From positions 186,001-250,000 of the forward strand of contig NZ_BBJF01000011.1 of NCBI RefSeq assembly GCF_000739735.1: a stretch of DNA of 64,000 nt. Direction: 5' to 3'. Positions 53,219 to 61,889 of the stretch are shown piece after piece. Below the pieces are notes generated by a model, which was not told the origin of the DNA, did not search any database, and worked only from the letters and a program-made list of their open reading frames with translations. Each line of letters opens with the position of its first letter. Positions within the stretch are counted from its first letter, which is position 1. This DNA comes from Paraburkholderia ginsengisoli NBRC 100965. GTDB lineage: Bacteria > Pseudomonadota > Gammaproteobacteria > Burkholderiales > Burkholderiaceae. Position numbers and translations under genes: made by a program.

Positions 53219-53683
53219 TAGCTTGCTGATCGAATGACGGGATGTAATAACAATCAATGTTAGCACGCGCTTCCGCGTCTTCCTTGCATCGCAAGGCACA
53301 CCGGAGCGCCGTGCCGGCGCGGTATCGATGGAGGAGACGGGCTTCGCGCAACACGCGCGTGCCCTGTCCCGTCATGTTCACGCACGGTCGTTCGCGCACC
53401 GTGCCTCCGCATGCGGGATGATGCAGTGCGGCGCAACGTGCGTCGTCTGCATGCGTGCATGGCTGTGCGTTGTGCGTGACGGACTCGGCGGCCGCGTCCC
53501 GTGCGGTTCGCGCAGTGCGTTGCGCGCAGTACGTCGCGATTCACGCGGCCCCCTCTCCGGCGTTGCGCCATCGGCTTCTACCGTTCGTCCAGGTTTCGTG
53601 CAGTTCACGTTGCAGTTCCAAGTGCAGTTCCGCAGTAGCAGTTCATCACTTAACAGACCCTGGCTTCCCTGAGGAAACCCATC
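53219..53683. other. Divergent hemC / ppc intergenic region
   Basis: 465 bases, no gene. It is unusually rich in GTGCGTG-type sequence around 53380-53480, without a clear repeat unit. Promoters for both genes must lie here; no confident hexamers were found. Confidence 0.35.
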
Positions 53684-56600
53684 GTGACGTCTTCCGGATC
53701 GGCGCGCCCTGCCCGCCGCAACACCGCATCGCCCAACGCTCAAGCGGCCGACGCCGCTGCGCCCTCGGCTTCCGCCACCATCGACGCTGCATCGACGACA
53801 GCCGTCGAACCCGCCGACCACGCTCAACGCGCTCAACGTGCCAGCAAGAAAGCCCAGCCCGCTCAGGCTGCGAAAGCCTCCAAGGCCTCGAAGACTTCCA
53901 CGTCCGTCAAGGCCGACAAGGCAGTGAAGACGAGTAAAGCCGATAAGGAGGCAGAGGCCGCAAGCTCCGCTTCTGCTTCGAAGCCGGCCAAGGCCGCACA
54001 AGCGGCACGCTCGGCGCAAGCCGTGAAAGCCAAGGCTGCGTCGCCGAAGATCAAGGTCGTCGCTACAGCCGAAGCCGAAGCCGCGCCGCAAGTTGCGAAG
54101 ACGCCGAAGCTGCAAGCCGTGTCCGCAGACACCGCCACGCCCGCGCCGAAAACCAACGGTCGCACGCGCGAAGACAAAGACCATCCGCTGTTCCAGGACA
54201 TCCGCTATCTCGGACGCCTGCTCGGCGACGTACTGCGCGAGCAGGAAGGCGACGAGGTATTCGACGTCGTCGAAACGATCCGTCAGACCGCCGTGCGTTT
54301 CCGTCGCGAGGACGACAGCGCCGCCGCGCAAACGCTCGACAAGAAGCTGCGCTCGCTGAGCCCCGAGCAAACCGTCAGCGTGGTGCGCGCGTTCAGCTAC
54401 TTCTCGCATCTCGCGAATATCGCCGAAGACCGTCACCGCAACCGGCGTCACCGCATTCACGCGCTGGCCGGCTCGACCTCACAGCCGGGCACGATCGCCC
54501 ATGCGCTGGAGCGGCTCGTCGAAGCGGGCGCAGCCGCCACGCCCGTGTTGCAACAGTTCTTCAACGACGCGCTGATCGTCCCCGTGCTGACCGCGCACCC
54601 GACCGAAGTGCAGCGCAAGAGCATTCTCGACGCGCAGCACGACGTCGCGCGTCTGCTCGCCGAGCGCGACCAGCAGTTGACCAACCGCGAACGCGCGCAT
54701 AACGAAGCGATGCTGCGCGCGCGCGTCACGTCGCTATGGCAAACGCGGATGCTGCGCGACTCGCGCCTGACCGTCGCCGATGAAATCGAAAACGCGCTGT
54801 CGTTCTATCGCGCGACGTTCCTTGAAGAAATCCCGGCGTTGTACGCGGACATCGAGGAAGCGCTGAAGGAACACGGCCTCGAAGCGCGCCTGCCGCCGTT
54901 CTTCCAGATGGGTAGCTGGATTGGCGGCGACCGCGACGGCAATCCGAACGTGACCGCCGAAACTCTGGAAAACGCGATCACGCGCCAGGCCGCGGTGATT
55001 TTCGAGCACTACCTGGAGCAGGTGCACAAGCTCGGCGCGGAGTTGTCGGTGTCGAACCTGCTGGCCGGCGCGAGCGACGAGCTGAAGGCACTCGCGGCGG
55101 CGTCGCCCGACCAGTCGCCGCACCGCACCGACGAACCGTATCGCCGCGCGTTGATCGGCATCTACACGCGACTCGCCGCGAGCGCGCGCGTGCGTCTGGG
55201 CGAAGGCACGGTGCCGTTGCGCAGCGCGGGCCGTGGCGCGGCACCGATCCGCGCGACGCCGTACAACGACTCATCCGAATTCGAACGCGATCTGCACGTG
55301 CTGATCGATTCGCTCGCCGAGCATCATGGCGCCCCGCTCGCCGCACCGCGTCTGTCGCCGCTCGCGCGCGCCGCCGAAGTGTTCGGCTTCCATCTCGCGA
55401 GCATCGACTTGCGGCAAAGCTCGGACATCCACGAAGCGGTGATCGCCGAACTGCTCAAGCGTGCGGGCGTCGAGGAAGACTACGCGGCGCTCTCCGAAGA
55501 AGACAAGCTCAAGGTGCTGCTCGCCGAACTCGCGCAGCCGCGCATGCTGCGTCTGCCGTACGGCGAATACTCGGACCTCGTGAAGAGCGAACTCGGCGTG
55601 CTCGAAGAAGCGCGCGTGACGCGCGAAAAATTCGGCGCGCGCGCGGTGCGCAACTACATCATTTCGCACACGGAGACCGTCAGCGATCTGGTCGAAGTGA
55701 TGCTGCTGCAAAAGGAAACCGGCCTGCTGCGCGGCCGCTTGGGCGATGCGAACGATCCGGCTCGCGCGGGCCTGATGGTGATCCCGCTGTTCGAAACGAT
55801 TCCCGACCTGCGCAACGCGCCGCACATCATGCGCGATCTGATCGCGCTGCCGGGCGTCGATGGGTTGATCGAACATCAGGGCAACGAGCAGGAAGTGATG
55901 CTCGGCTATTCGGACAGCAACAAGGACGGCGGCTTCCTCACGTCGAACTGGGAGCTGTATCGCGCGGAACTTGCGCTGGTGTCGCTGTTCAACGAACGCG
56001 GCGTGACGCTGCGCCTGTTCCATGGACGTGGAGGCACGGTCGGCCGTGGCGGCGGTCCGACCTATCAGGCGATTCTGTCGCAGCCGCCGGGCACCGTCGA
56101 CGGACAGATCCGCCTGACCGAGCAAGGCGAAGTGATCGCCAGCAAGTTCGGCAATCCGGACATCGGCCGACGCAATCTGGAAACGGTGGTGGCCGCGACG
56201 CTCGAAGCGTCGCTGCTGCCGCACGGCAACGCGCCCGAGCAACTGCCCGCCTTCGAGGAAACGATGCAGCAGTTGTCCGATGCGGCGATGGCTTCGTATC
56301 GCGCGCTGGTCTACGAAACGCCCGGCTTCAAGGAGTATTTCTTCGAGTCGACGCCGATCGCGGAGATCGCCGAGCTGAACATCGGCAGCCGGCCTGCGTC
56401 GCGCAAGCTGCAAGACCCGAAGCAGCGCAAGATCGAAGATTTGCGCGCGATTCCGTGGGGCTTCTCATGGGGCCAATGCCGTTTGCTGCTGACCGGCTGG
56501 TACGGTTTCGGCAGCGCGGTGGCCGCGCATCTGGACAGCGCGCCGAGCGACGCCGAACGCACGCGCCGTCTCGCGCTGCTGAAGAAAATGCACAAGACGT

Positions 56601-56971
56601 GGCCGTTCTTTTCGAACCTGCTGTCGAACATGGACATGGTGCTCGCGAAGACCGATCTCGCTGTTGCGTCGCGCTACGCGGCGCTTGTGTCGGACAAGAA
56701 GCTGCGCAAGCATGTGTTCGAGCGGATCGTCGCCGAATGGGAGCGCACGTCGAAGGTGTTGTCGGAGATCACCGGCAAGAGCGAGCGGCTCGCGGAAAAT
56801 CCGCTGCTCGCGCGCTCGATCAAGAACCGCTTCCCGTATCTCGATCCGTTGAATCACCTGCAAGTGGAGCTGCTCAAGCGTTATCGCGCGGGCGATACCA
56901 ATGCGCGCGTGCGGCGCGGGATTCATTTGAGTATCAACGGGATTGCGGCGGGGTTGCGCAATACGGGTTGA
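53684..56971 (+). CDS. ppc: Phosphoenolpyruvate carboxylase with long Lys/Ala-rich N-terminal extension
   Basis: 1095 residues; typical enzymes have about 880-1000. Carboxylates phosphoenolpyruvate to oxaloacetate to refill the TCA cycle. The catalytic core starts near residue 166 (DHPLFQDIRYLGRLLGDVL) and holds the catalytic His (VLTAHPTEVQRKS, near 305), FHGRGGTVGRGGGP, GYSDSNKDGG (near 744) and the C-terminal RNTG. The first ~165 residues are Ala, Lys, Ser and Thr-rich (KASKASKTSTSVKADKAVKT) and resemble histone H1-like tails. GTG 53684 has GAGGAAA upstream; a start at the core would leave no ribosome-binding site, so the extension seems real. Confidence 0.95.
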   Translation: MTSSGSARPARRNTASPNAQAADAAAPSASATIDAASTTAVEPADHAQRAQRASKKAQPAQAAKASKASKTSTSVKADKAVKTSKADKEAEAASSASASKPAKAAQAARSAQAVKAKAASPKIKVVATAEAEAAPQVAKTPKLQAVSADTATPAPKTNGRTREDKDHPLFQDIRYLGRLLGDVLREQEGDEVFDVVETIRQTAVRFRREDDSAAAQTLDKKLRSLSPEQTVSVVRAFSYFSHLANIAEDRHRNRRHRIHALAGSTSQPGTIAHALERLVEAGAAATPVLQQFFNDALIVPVLTAHPTEVQRKSILDAQHDVARLLAERDQQLTNRERAHNEAMLRARVTSLWQTRMLRDSRLTVADEIENALSFYRATFLEEIPALYADIEEALKEHGLEARLPPFFQMGSWIGGDRDGNPNVTAETLENAITRQAAVIFEHYLEQVHKLGAELSVSNLLAGASDELKALAAASPDQSPHRTDEPYRRALIGIYTRLAASARVRLGEGTVPLRSAGRGAAPIRATPYNDSSEFERDLHVLIDSLAEHHGAPLAAPRLSPLARAAEVFGFHLASIDLRQSSDIHEAVIAELLKRAGVEEDYAALSEEDKLKVLLAELAQPRMLRLPYGEYSDLVKSELGVLEEARVTREKFGARAVRNYIISHTETVSDLVEVMLLQKETGLLRGRLGDANDPARAGLMVIPLFETIPDLRNAPHIMRDLIALPGVDGLIEHQGNEQEVMLGYSDSNKDGGFLTSNWELYRAELALVSLFNERGVTLRLFHGRGGTVGRGGGPTYQAILSQPPGTVDGQIRLTEQGEVIASKFGNPDIGRRNLETVVAATLEASLLPHGNAPEQLPAFEETMQQLSDAAMASYRALVYETPGFKEYFFESTPIAEIAELNIGSRPASRKLQDPKQRKIEDLRAIPWGFSWGQCRLLLTGWYGFGSAVAAHLDSAPSDAERTRRLALLKKMHKTWPFFSNLLSNMDMVLAKTDLAVASRYAALVSDKKLRKHVFERIVAEWERTSKVLSEITGKSERLAENPLLARSIKNRFPYLDPLNHLQVELLKRYRAGDTNARVRRGIHLSINGIAAGLRNTG

Positions 56972-57001
56972 TGTTCGACTGAGTGCGGGTTCGATGTGAA
57001 G

Positions 57002-57038
57002 ACCGGGCGTGGCCTCAATGGCCGCGCCCGGTTTTTTT
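57002..57038 (+). terminator. Intrinsic terminator after ppc
   Basis: Stem ACCGGGCGTGGCC, loop TCAAT, GGCCGCGCCCGGT with a one-base mismatch, then seven Ts. Confidence 0.87.
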
Positions 57039-57047
57039 ATTGCGCGA

Positions 57048-57800
57048 CTATTGCGCGTCGATCATCAACGCGTCGAGCTTGAACGAGTGATCCGCCTGCA
57101 CGTCGAAATACTGCCGCACTTCATCGGGCGCGTTGTCCCACAGCGAGCGGATCGCCACCACGCGCGGCTCCGGCGTGCGCATGCGCGCCACCCACGAACT
57201 GAACTCCAGATCGATGCGCCAGCGCTCGCGAATCGACGCGTTGAAGCCTGCTGCCGCAAACAGCGCAACCCACTCGTCGGCGCGGTAATCGCGGATATGC
57301 GAACCGTCGCGCAGCAACTCGATCGCCTGGATATGCGTGTCGAGCAACGGATGATCGATGCCCGCGATGTCGATGAACAACACCTTGCCGCCCGGCTTCA
57401 GCACGCGCCGCACTTCGGCGAGCGCGAGCGGCACGTCGTGCCAATGATGCGCGCTCATGCGGCTGATCACCCAGTCGAACGAATGGTCGTCGAACGGCAG
57501 CGTTTCGGCTGCGCCCTGCTGCGTGCGTATGTTGGCGAGGCCGCGCTCTTTCGCGGCGCCCGCGACCGTCGCGAGCATTTGCGGCGCGATGTCGTAGGCG
57601 ACCACGTCCTTCGCATGCGGCGCGACCGCGAAACTCGCGTGGCCCGCGCCGCAGCCCATGTCGAGCACCGTCGCGTCCGGCGTCGCGGCGATCGACTCGG
57701 CCAGCATCCGCAGATCGGCGCCGGTTGCATGGGTTTGGCTCGTCAAATACGCGGCGGCGGTCGAGCCGAAGGCGTCGGCGACCTGATCGTGATGCTTCAT
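57048..57800 (-). CDS. Class I SAM-dependent methyltransferase (UbiE/MenG-like)
   Basis: 250 residues. SAM-binding motif I is VLDMGCGAGHASF (about 45-57), motif II-like AYDIAPQML, then GAAETLPFDDHSFDWVISR and the post-motif VLKPGGKVLFIDI. These match small-molecule C- or O-methyltransferases of the UbiE group. The substrate is unknown. Divergent from an HTH regulator 183 bases away, which may control it. Confidence 0.92.
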   Translation of the reverse strand: MKHHDQVADAFGSTAAAYLTSQTHATGADLRMLAESIAATPDATVLDMGCGAGHASFAVAPHAKDVVAYDIAPQMLATVAGAAKERGLANIRTQQGAAETLPFDDHSFDWVISRMSAHHWHDVPLALAEVRRVLKPGGKVLFIDIAGIDHPLLDTHIQAIELLRDGSHIRDYRADEWVALFAAAGFNASIRERWRIDLEFSSWVARMRTPEPRVVAIRSLWDNAPDEVRQYFDVQADHSFKLDALMIDAQ

Positions 57801-57983
57801 GGGGAGGCTCCGGTTATGGGTTGGGAACAGCGGATTCGCGACAGCGCCGCAACAGCGTTGGCAGGCGTTTCGCCGTTCCAGCCGCTACAATAGGGCCCGC
57901 CGGGTACCGGTACAAGTTAAGCAATTATTCTGGTATCTCCATTACCCCCCGAAATTAACACCCCACACGCAAAGCCAATCAGC

Positions 57984-58796
57984 ATGACCACGCCGTCTTC
58001 CGCCGATAACCCACCGCCGCTCGACGCCACCCCGGCCCGCGCGCTCGGCGACTTCATCCGCGCGCACCGCGAGCGGCTTTCGCCGCAAGCGGTCGGCCTG
58101 CCGCCCGGGCCGCGCCGCCGCACGCCCGGCTTGCGGCGCGAGGAAGTCGCGCAGTTGTGCGGCGTGAGTCCGACCTGGTACACGTGGATCGAACAGGGAC
58201 GGCCCGTCTCCGCATCCGCCGACGCGCTCGCACGCATCGCCGTCGCGTTGCAGCTGTCGCGCGCCGAGCGGGCTTATCTGTTCGAACTGGCCGCGCAGCG
58301 CGACCCCACCGAACCCGATCCGGCCGCCGCCGACGCGCCCGTCACGTTGCTGGAAACGGTGCGGCTCGTGAGCGCGCCGGCCTACGTGCTCGACCGGCAG
58401 TGGAATGCGCTCGCGTGGAACGAGCGCGCGGCGGATCTGTTCGTCGGCTGGCTGGATGGCGCGCATGACCGCAATCTTTTGCGCTACACGTTCACCGAGC
58501 CGGCCGCGCGTGAGTTGATCGTCGACTGGGAAACGCGCGCTAGGCGGCTCGCCGCCGAATTTCGCGCCGACTCGATCCGTCATCTGAACGATGCGCCCAC
58601 GCGCGCGCTGATCGATTCGCTGAGCGCGGCGAGCGACGCGTTCACGCGCTTCTGGGCGTCGCAGGATGTCGGCGGTCGTGAAGGTGGGCGGCGCGAGTTC
58701 AATCATCCGCGCGATGGCCGCCTCGTCTATGACCAGATCACCTTCAAGCCCGCGCATCGCGAGGATCTGAAGCTGGTGGTGCTGGTGCGCGAATAG
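57984..58796 (+). CDS. XRE-family regulator with MmyB-like ligand-binding domain
   Basis: 270 residues. N-terminal HTH after a short tail: ALGDFIRAHRERLSP, TPGLRREEVAQLCGVSPTWY with the recognition-helix region TWIEQGRPVSAS. The C-terminal part (APAYVLDRQWNALAWNERAA, RDLLRY-like NLLRYTFTEPAA, FNHPRDGRLVYDQITFKPA) matches the MmyB-like PAS-related domain, proposed to bind a small ligand. Likely a local repressor or activator; the adjacent divergent methyltransferase gene is the obvious candidate target. Confidence 0.93.
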   Translation: MTTPSSADNPPPLDATPARALGDFIRAHRERLSPQAVGLPPGPRRRTPGLRREEVAQLCGVSPTWYTWIEQGRPVSASADALARIAVALQLSRAERAYLFELAAQRDPTEPDPAAADAPVTLLETVRLVSAPAYVLDRQWNALAWNERAADLFVGWLDGAHDRNLLRYTFTEPAARELIVDWETRARRLAAEFRADSIRHLNDAPTRALIDSLSAASDAFTRFWASQDVGGREGGRREFNHPRDGRLVYDQITFKPAHREDLKLVVLVRE

Positions 58797-58947
58797 CACG
58801 TGGCCGCTGGCGTCTTTAACGCCCACGGCCAGTGTTAAAATCCCCGTCTTTCCCCGCTTCGGCCGCACCCTTGCACGGTACGTGACGTGCATGACGCGCC
58901 GTCAGCCTCTCACCGCTCGCTCAACTGCCGCTTAACTGCCCAACACC

Positions 58948-60354
58948 ATGACGTCCCAACTGCACAAAAAAGGCGAAGCCTGGTCGGCTCGCTTCTCGGA
59001 GCCGATGTCGGAGCTTGTCAAACGCTACACGTCGTCGGTTTTCTTCGACAAGCGTCTGGCGCTCGTCGACATCGAAGGGTCGCTCGCGCACGCCTCGATG
59101 CTGGCCGCGCAGAAGATCATCGCCGCCGACGACCTCGCCGCCATCCAGCGCGGCATGGCGCAGATCAAGGGTGAAATCGAACGCGGCGAGTTCGAGTGGC
59201 AACTCGATCTGGAAGACGTCCACCTGAACATCGAAGCGCGCCTGACCGCGCTGATCGGCGATGCGGGCAAGCGCCTGCACACCGGCCGCTCGCGCAACGA
59301 CCAGGTCGCGACCGACATCCGCTTGTGGCTGCGCGGCGAGATCGACCGGATCGGCGGCCTGCTGACCGAGCTGCGCACCGCGCTGCTCGACATGGCCGAG
59401 AAGAACGCGTCGACCATCATGCCGGGCTTCACGCATCTGCAAGTCGCACAGCCGGTCACGTTCGGCCATCACCTGATGGCCTACGTCGAAATGTTTTCGC
59501 GCGACGCGGAACGCATGATCGATTGCCGCAAGCGCGTGAATCGTCTGCCGCTGGGCGCGGCGGCGCTCGCGGGCACCAGCTATCCGATCGACCGTCATGC
59601 CGTGGCGAAGACGCTCGGCTTCGACGGCATCTGCGCGAACTCGCTGGACGCCGTCTCCGACCGCGACTTCGCGATCGAATTCACGGCCGCGTCGGCGCTC
59701 GTCATGACGCACGTGTCGCGCTTCTCCGAAGAACTCGTGCTGTGGATGAGCCCGCGCGTCGGCTTCATCGACCTGGCTGACCGCTTCTGCACCGGCTCGT
59801 CGATCATGCCGCAGAAGAAGAACCCGGACGTGCCCGAACTCGCGCGCGGCAAGACCGGTCGCGTGAACGGCCACCTGATCGCGCTGCTCACGCTGATGAA
59901 GGGCCAGCCGCTCGCGTACAACAAGGACAATCAGGAAGACAAGGAGCCGCTGTTCGACACCGTCGATACGGTCGCCGACACGCTGCGCATCTTCGCTGAA
60001 ATGGTCGCCGGTATTTCGGTGAAGCCTCAAGCGATGCGCGACGCCGCGTTGCAAGGCTTCTCGACGGCCACCGATCTGGCCGACTACCTGGTCAAGCGCG
60101 GCCTGCCGTTCCGCGACGCGCACGAAGCGGTCGCGCTGGCCGTGCGTATCTGCGCGGATCGCGGCTGCGATCTGGCGGACCTGACGCTCGAAGAAATGCG
60201 CGCTGAGCTGCCGAACGTCGCACATCTGATCGGCGAGGACGTGTTCTCGTATCTGACGCTCGAAGGCTCGGTCGCGAGCCGCAATCATCCGGGCGGCACC
60301 GCGCCGGAGCAGGTGCTCGCGGCAGTGAAGGCGGCACGTGAGGCGTTGAAGTAG
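58948..60354 (+). CDS. argH: Argininosuccinate lyase
   Basis: 468 residues. Splits argininosuccinate to arginine and fumarate, last step of arginine synthesis. The fumarase/ASL-superfamily signature GSSIMPQKKNPD (about 282-293) holds the catalytic Ser on its flexible loop; AWSARFSEP, HTGRSRNDQVATD and MPGFTHLQVAQPVTF are all intact. No other arg genes are adjacent. A terminator follows. Confidence 0.97.
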   Translation: MTSQLHKKGEAWSARFSEPMSELVKRYTSSVFFDKRLALVDIEGSLAHASMLAAQKIIAADDLAAIQRGMAQIKGEIERGEFEWQLDLEDVHLNIEARLTALIGDAGKRLHTGRSRNDQVATDIRLWLRGEIDRIGGLLTELRTALLDMAEKNASTIMPGFTHLQVAQPVTFGHHLMAYVEMFSRDAERMIDCRKRVNRLPLGAAALAGTSYPIDRHAVAKTLGFDGICANSLDAVSDRDFAIEFTAASALVMTHVSRFSEELVLWMSPRVGFIDLADRFCTGSSIMPQKKNPDVPELARGKTGRVNGHLIALLTLMKGQPLAYNKDNQEDKEPLFDTVDTVADTLRIFAEMVAGISVKPQAMRDAALQGFSTATDLADYLVKRGLPFRDAHEAVALAVRICADRGCDLADLTLEEMRAELPNVAHLIGEDVFSYLTLEGSVASRNHPGGTAPEQVLAAVKAAREALK

Positions 60355-60414
60355 CAGCAGTCGCGTCGCAAGTGGCCGGGCTTCGCTCGGCGCCTGCAGC
60401 GCACTCGCAAGACA

Positions 60415-60446
60415 AAGGCGGACCCGCCAGCGGGTTCGCCTTTTTT
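60415..60446 (+). terminator. Intrinsic terminator after argH
   Basis: Stem AAGGCGGACCCG (60415-60426), loop CCAG, CGGGTTCGCCTT with one mismatch, then a run of six Ts. Confidence 0.87.
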
Positions 60447-60488
60447 ATTGGTCGATCCGCAGTCGCAATGTGGGCGAACGCGCCGCAC

Positions 60489-60563
60489 AAAAAATAAAGC
60501 CCGCACGAAGCGGGCTAAAAAAGACTTCCACCGATGCCTCCCGAAAGAGGCCATCGAAGTGTA
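60489..60563 (-). ncRNA. Candidate small RNA with its own promoter and terminator
   Basis: Minus strand. TTGGAC (plus 60581-60586) and TACACT (60558-60563) are spaced 17 bases apart and fit a sigma-70 promoter. Just downstream is a hairpin (60533-60555, GAGGC/GCCTC stem around TTTCGG), a U-rich single-stranded segment, then a classic terminator: AGCCCGC, loop TTCGT, GCGGGCT (60498-60516) and a T-rich tail (60489-60497). No minus-strand protein gene lies upstream to need this terminator. Predicted RNA is about 65 bases. Whether it is transcribed is untested; the exact 5' end is uncertain because the first hairpin lies very close to the -10. Confidence 0.4.
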
Positions 60564-60725
60564 GGCGTGTTTTCGCCGCCGTCCAATCGCCGCATATTTC
60601 CGGCCATTACACGGGGCGCATCAAGACGCGCTTGCGCGGCAGCAATGGCGCGGGCGAACGCCAATTGCATCCTGGCCGTTTTTGACTACCATCAAATCAA
60701 GTCCTCTCCGTGGTCCTCGTCGACG

Positions 60726-61265
60726 ATGCTCATCTGCTCGCGTCACCTTCTCCGCATGACCGGACGCTTCGCAACGGGCATGGGCACGGGGTCGTTGCGC
60801 ACGCCTCGCGCGCTGCTCATTGCGGCTTGCGCCGGCGTACTGGCCGGCTGCACGATCACGCTGCCGCAGCACGAACCCGCCGTCAGTACGCCGGTCGCGG
60901 CGATCAACAGCGCGACGCTCGATCAGTATCGCGTGGCGGTCGCGAAGCGCATCACCGAACGCAATCCGTCCTACGTGCTGCGCGGCACGCCGCAGGCGAT
61001 GCTGCGCTCGCTGGTGGTGGTGTCGTTCACGGTGGATCGCAACGGACACATCGTGCAGTCGGCGGTCTATCGCACCAACGGCGACGACGAAACCGAGAGC
61101 ACCGCGCTCGCGACGTTGCGGCGCGCCGCGCCTTTGCCGCTGCCGCCCGGCAAGCTGCTCAATGGTCGTGGCCAGCTCGAACTGTTCGAAGACTGGCTGT
61201 TCAACGACGACGGCAAGTTCCAGCTGCGCGAGTTGGCGTCGCCGCAAGCGCAGACGATCGACTGA
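60726..61265 (+). CDS. Lipoprotein with TonB C-terminal-like domain
   Basis: About 180 residues. Hydrophobic helix ending in lipobox LAGC (LLIAACAGVLAGC) predicts a lipid-anchored protein. The C-terminal part (RSLVVVSFTVDRNGHIVQSAVYRTNGDD, then ALATLRRAAPLPLPPGKL) has the beta-alpha-beta pattern of TonB C-terminal/TonB-like energy transducers, though a lipoprotein anchor is not that of classical TonB. Start uncertain: ATGs at 60726, 60756 and 60780 lack clear ribosome-binding sites. No exbBD genes nearby. Confidence 0.8.
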   Translation: MLICSRHLLRMTGRFATGMGTGSLRTPRALLIAACAGVLAGCTITLPQHEPAVSTPVAAINSATLDQYRVAVAKRITERNPSYVLRGTPQAMLRSLVVVSFTVDRNGHIVQSAVYRTNGDDETESTALATLRRAAPLPLPPGKLLNGRGQLELFEDWLFNDDGKFQLRELASPQAQTID

Positions 61266-61889
61266 AGCGGGTCGGCCCGTAGACGAATACGTGGCGCACG
61301 TCGCAACCGCAGGCGTCCGCCAGAGCTCGTCACGAACGACCGCATCGCGGCTTCGCAACCGCGTCGCTACGAGCGCACCACCCATGCAGGCCGTTACGCC
61401 GCCCATTGCTGCACCACGTCCCCGCTCGCTATAATTTTCGGATTCCCTGCGCCGGAGTCTTCCGGCATGGCTCACGCCGCCCGCCTACCCGCCGGCGCGA
61501 CGCGACGCCCGATTGCAGCGCCGCCGCGTCATCCGCGAGCGTCGTCTGCTTGATGCACGATGTATACGACGCCTGATGCTCAAGCTCCGCGCCGCACGCG
61601 CGACAGCCGGCAGTCAACGCGCCGCACCGCATCGGCCGCCTCGCAATCCGCACGCGTCACGCAATCCACCTGGTTATTCCCCTGGTATGGCCACTGTCGC
61701 GCGCGACCTGCGCTCGCTGCCGTTGTAAGCTGTCGCTTCATCGCCCGGGCCGCACGTGGTGTCAATGCGGCTTCACCAGCCGCGCACCGCACCGGGCGAG
61801 CGAACCCAAACAAAAATGCCGCCAGGGCACGCGCCGCCAGGCTTCAACCCGCGACGCCCCGGCAGCCCTACGAAACATGGAGACCCTGC
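61266..61889 (+). other. 624-base upstream region of the MHS transporter
   Basis: No gene seen. A good promoter candidate, TTGCTG (61406-61411) with an 18-base spacer and perfect TATAAT (61430-61435), would give a leader of about 450 bases before the transporter start. I could not recognise a riboswitch or small RNA in this leader. Confidence 0.45.
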
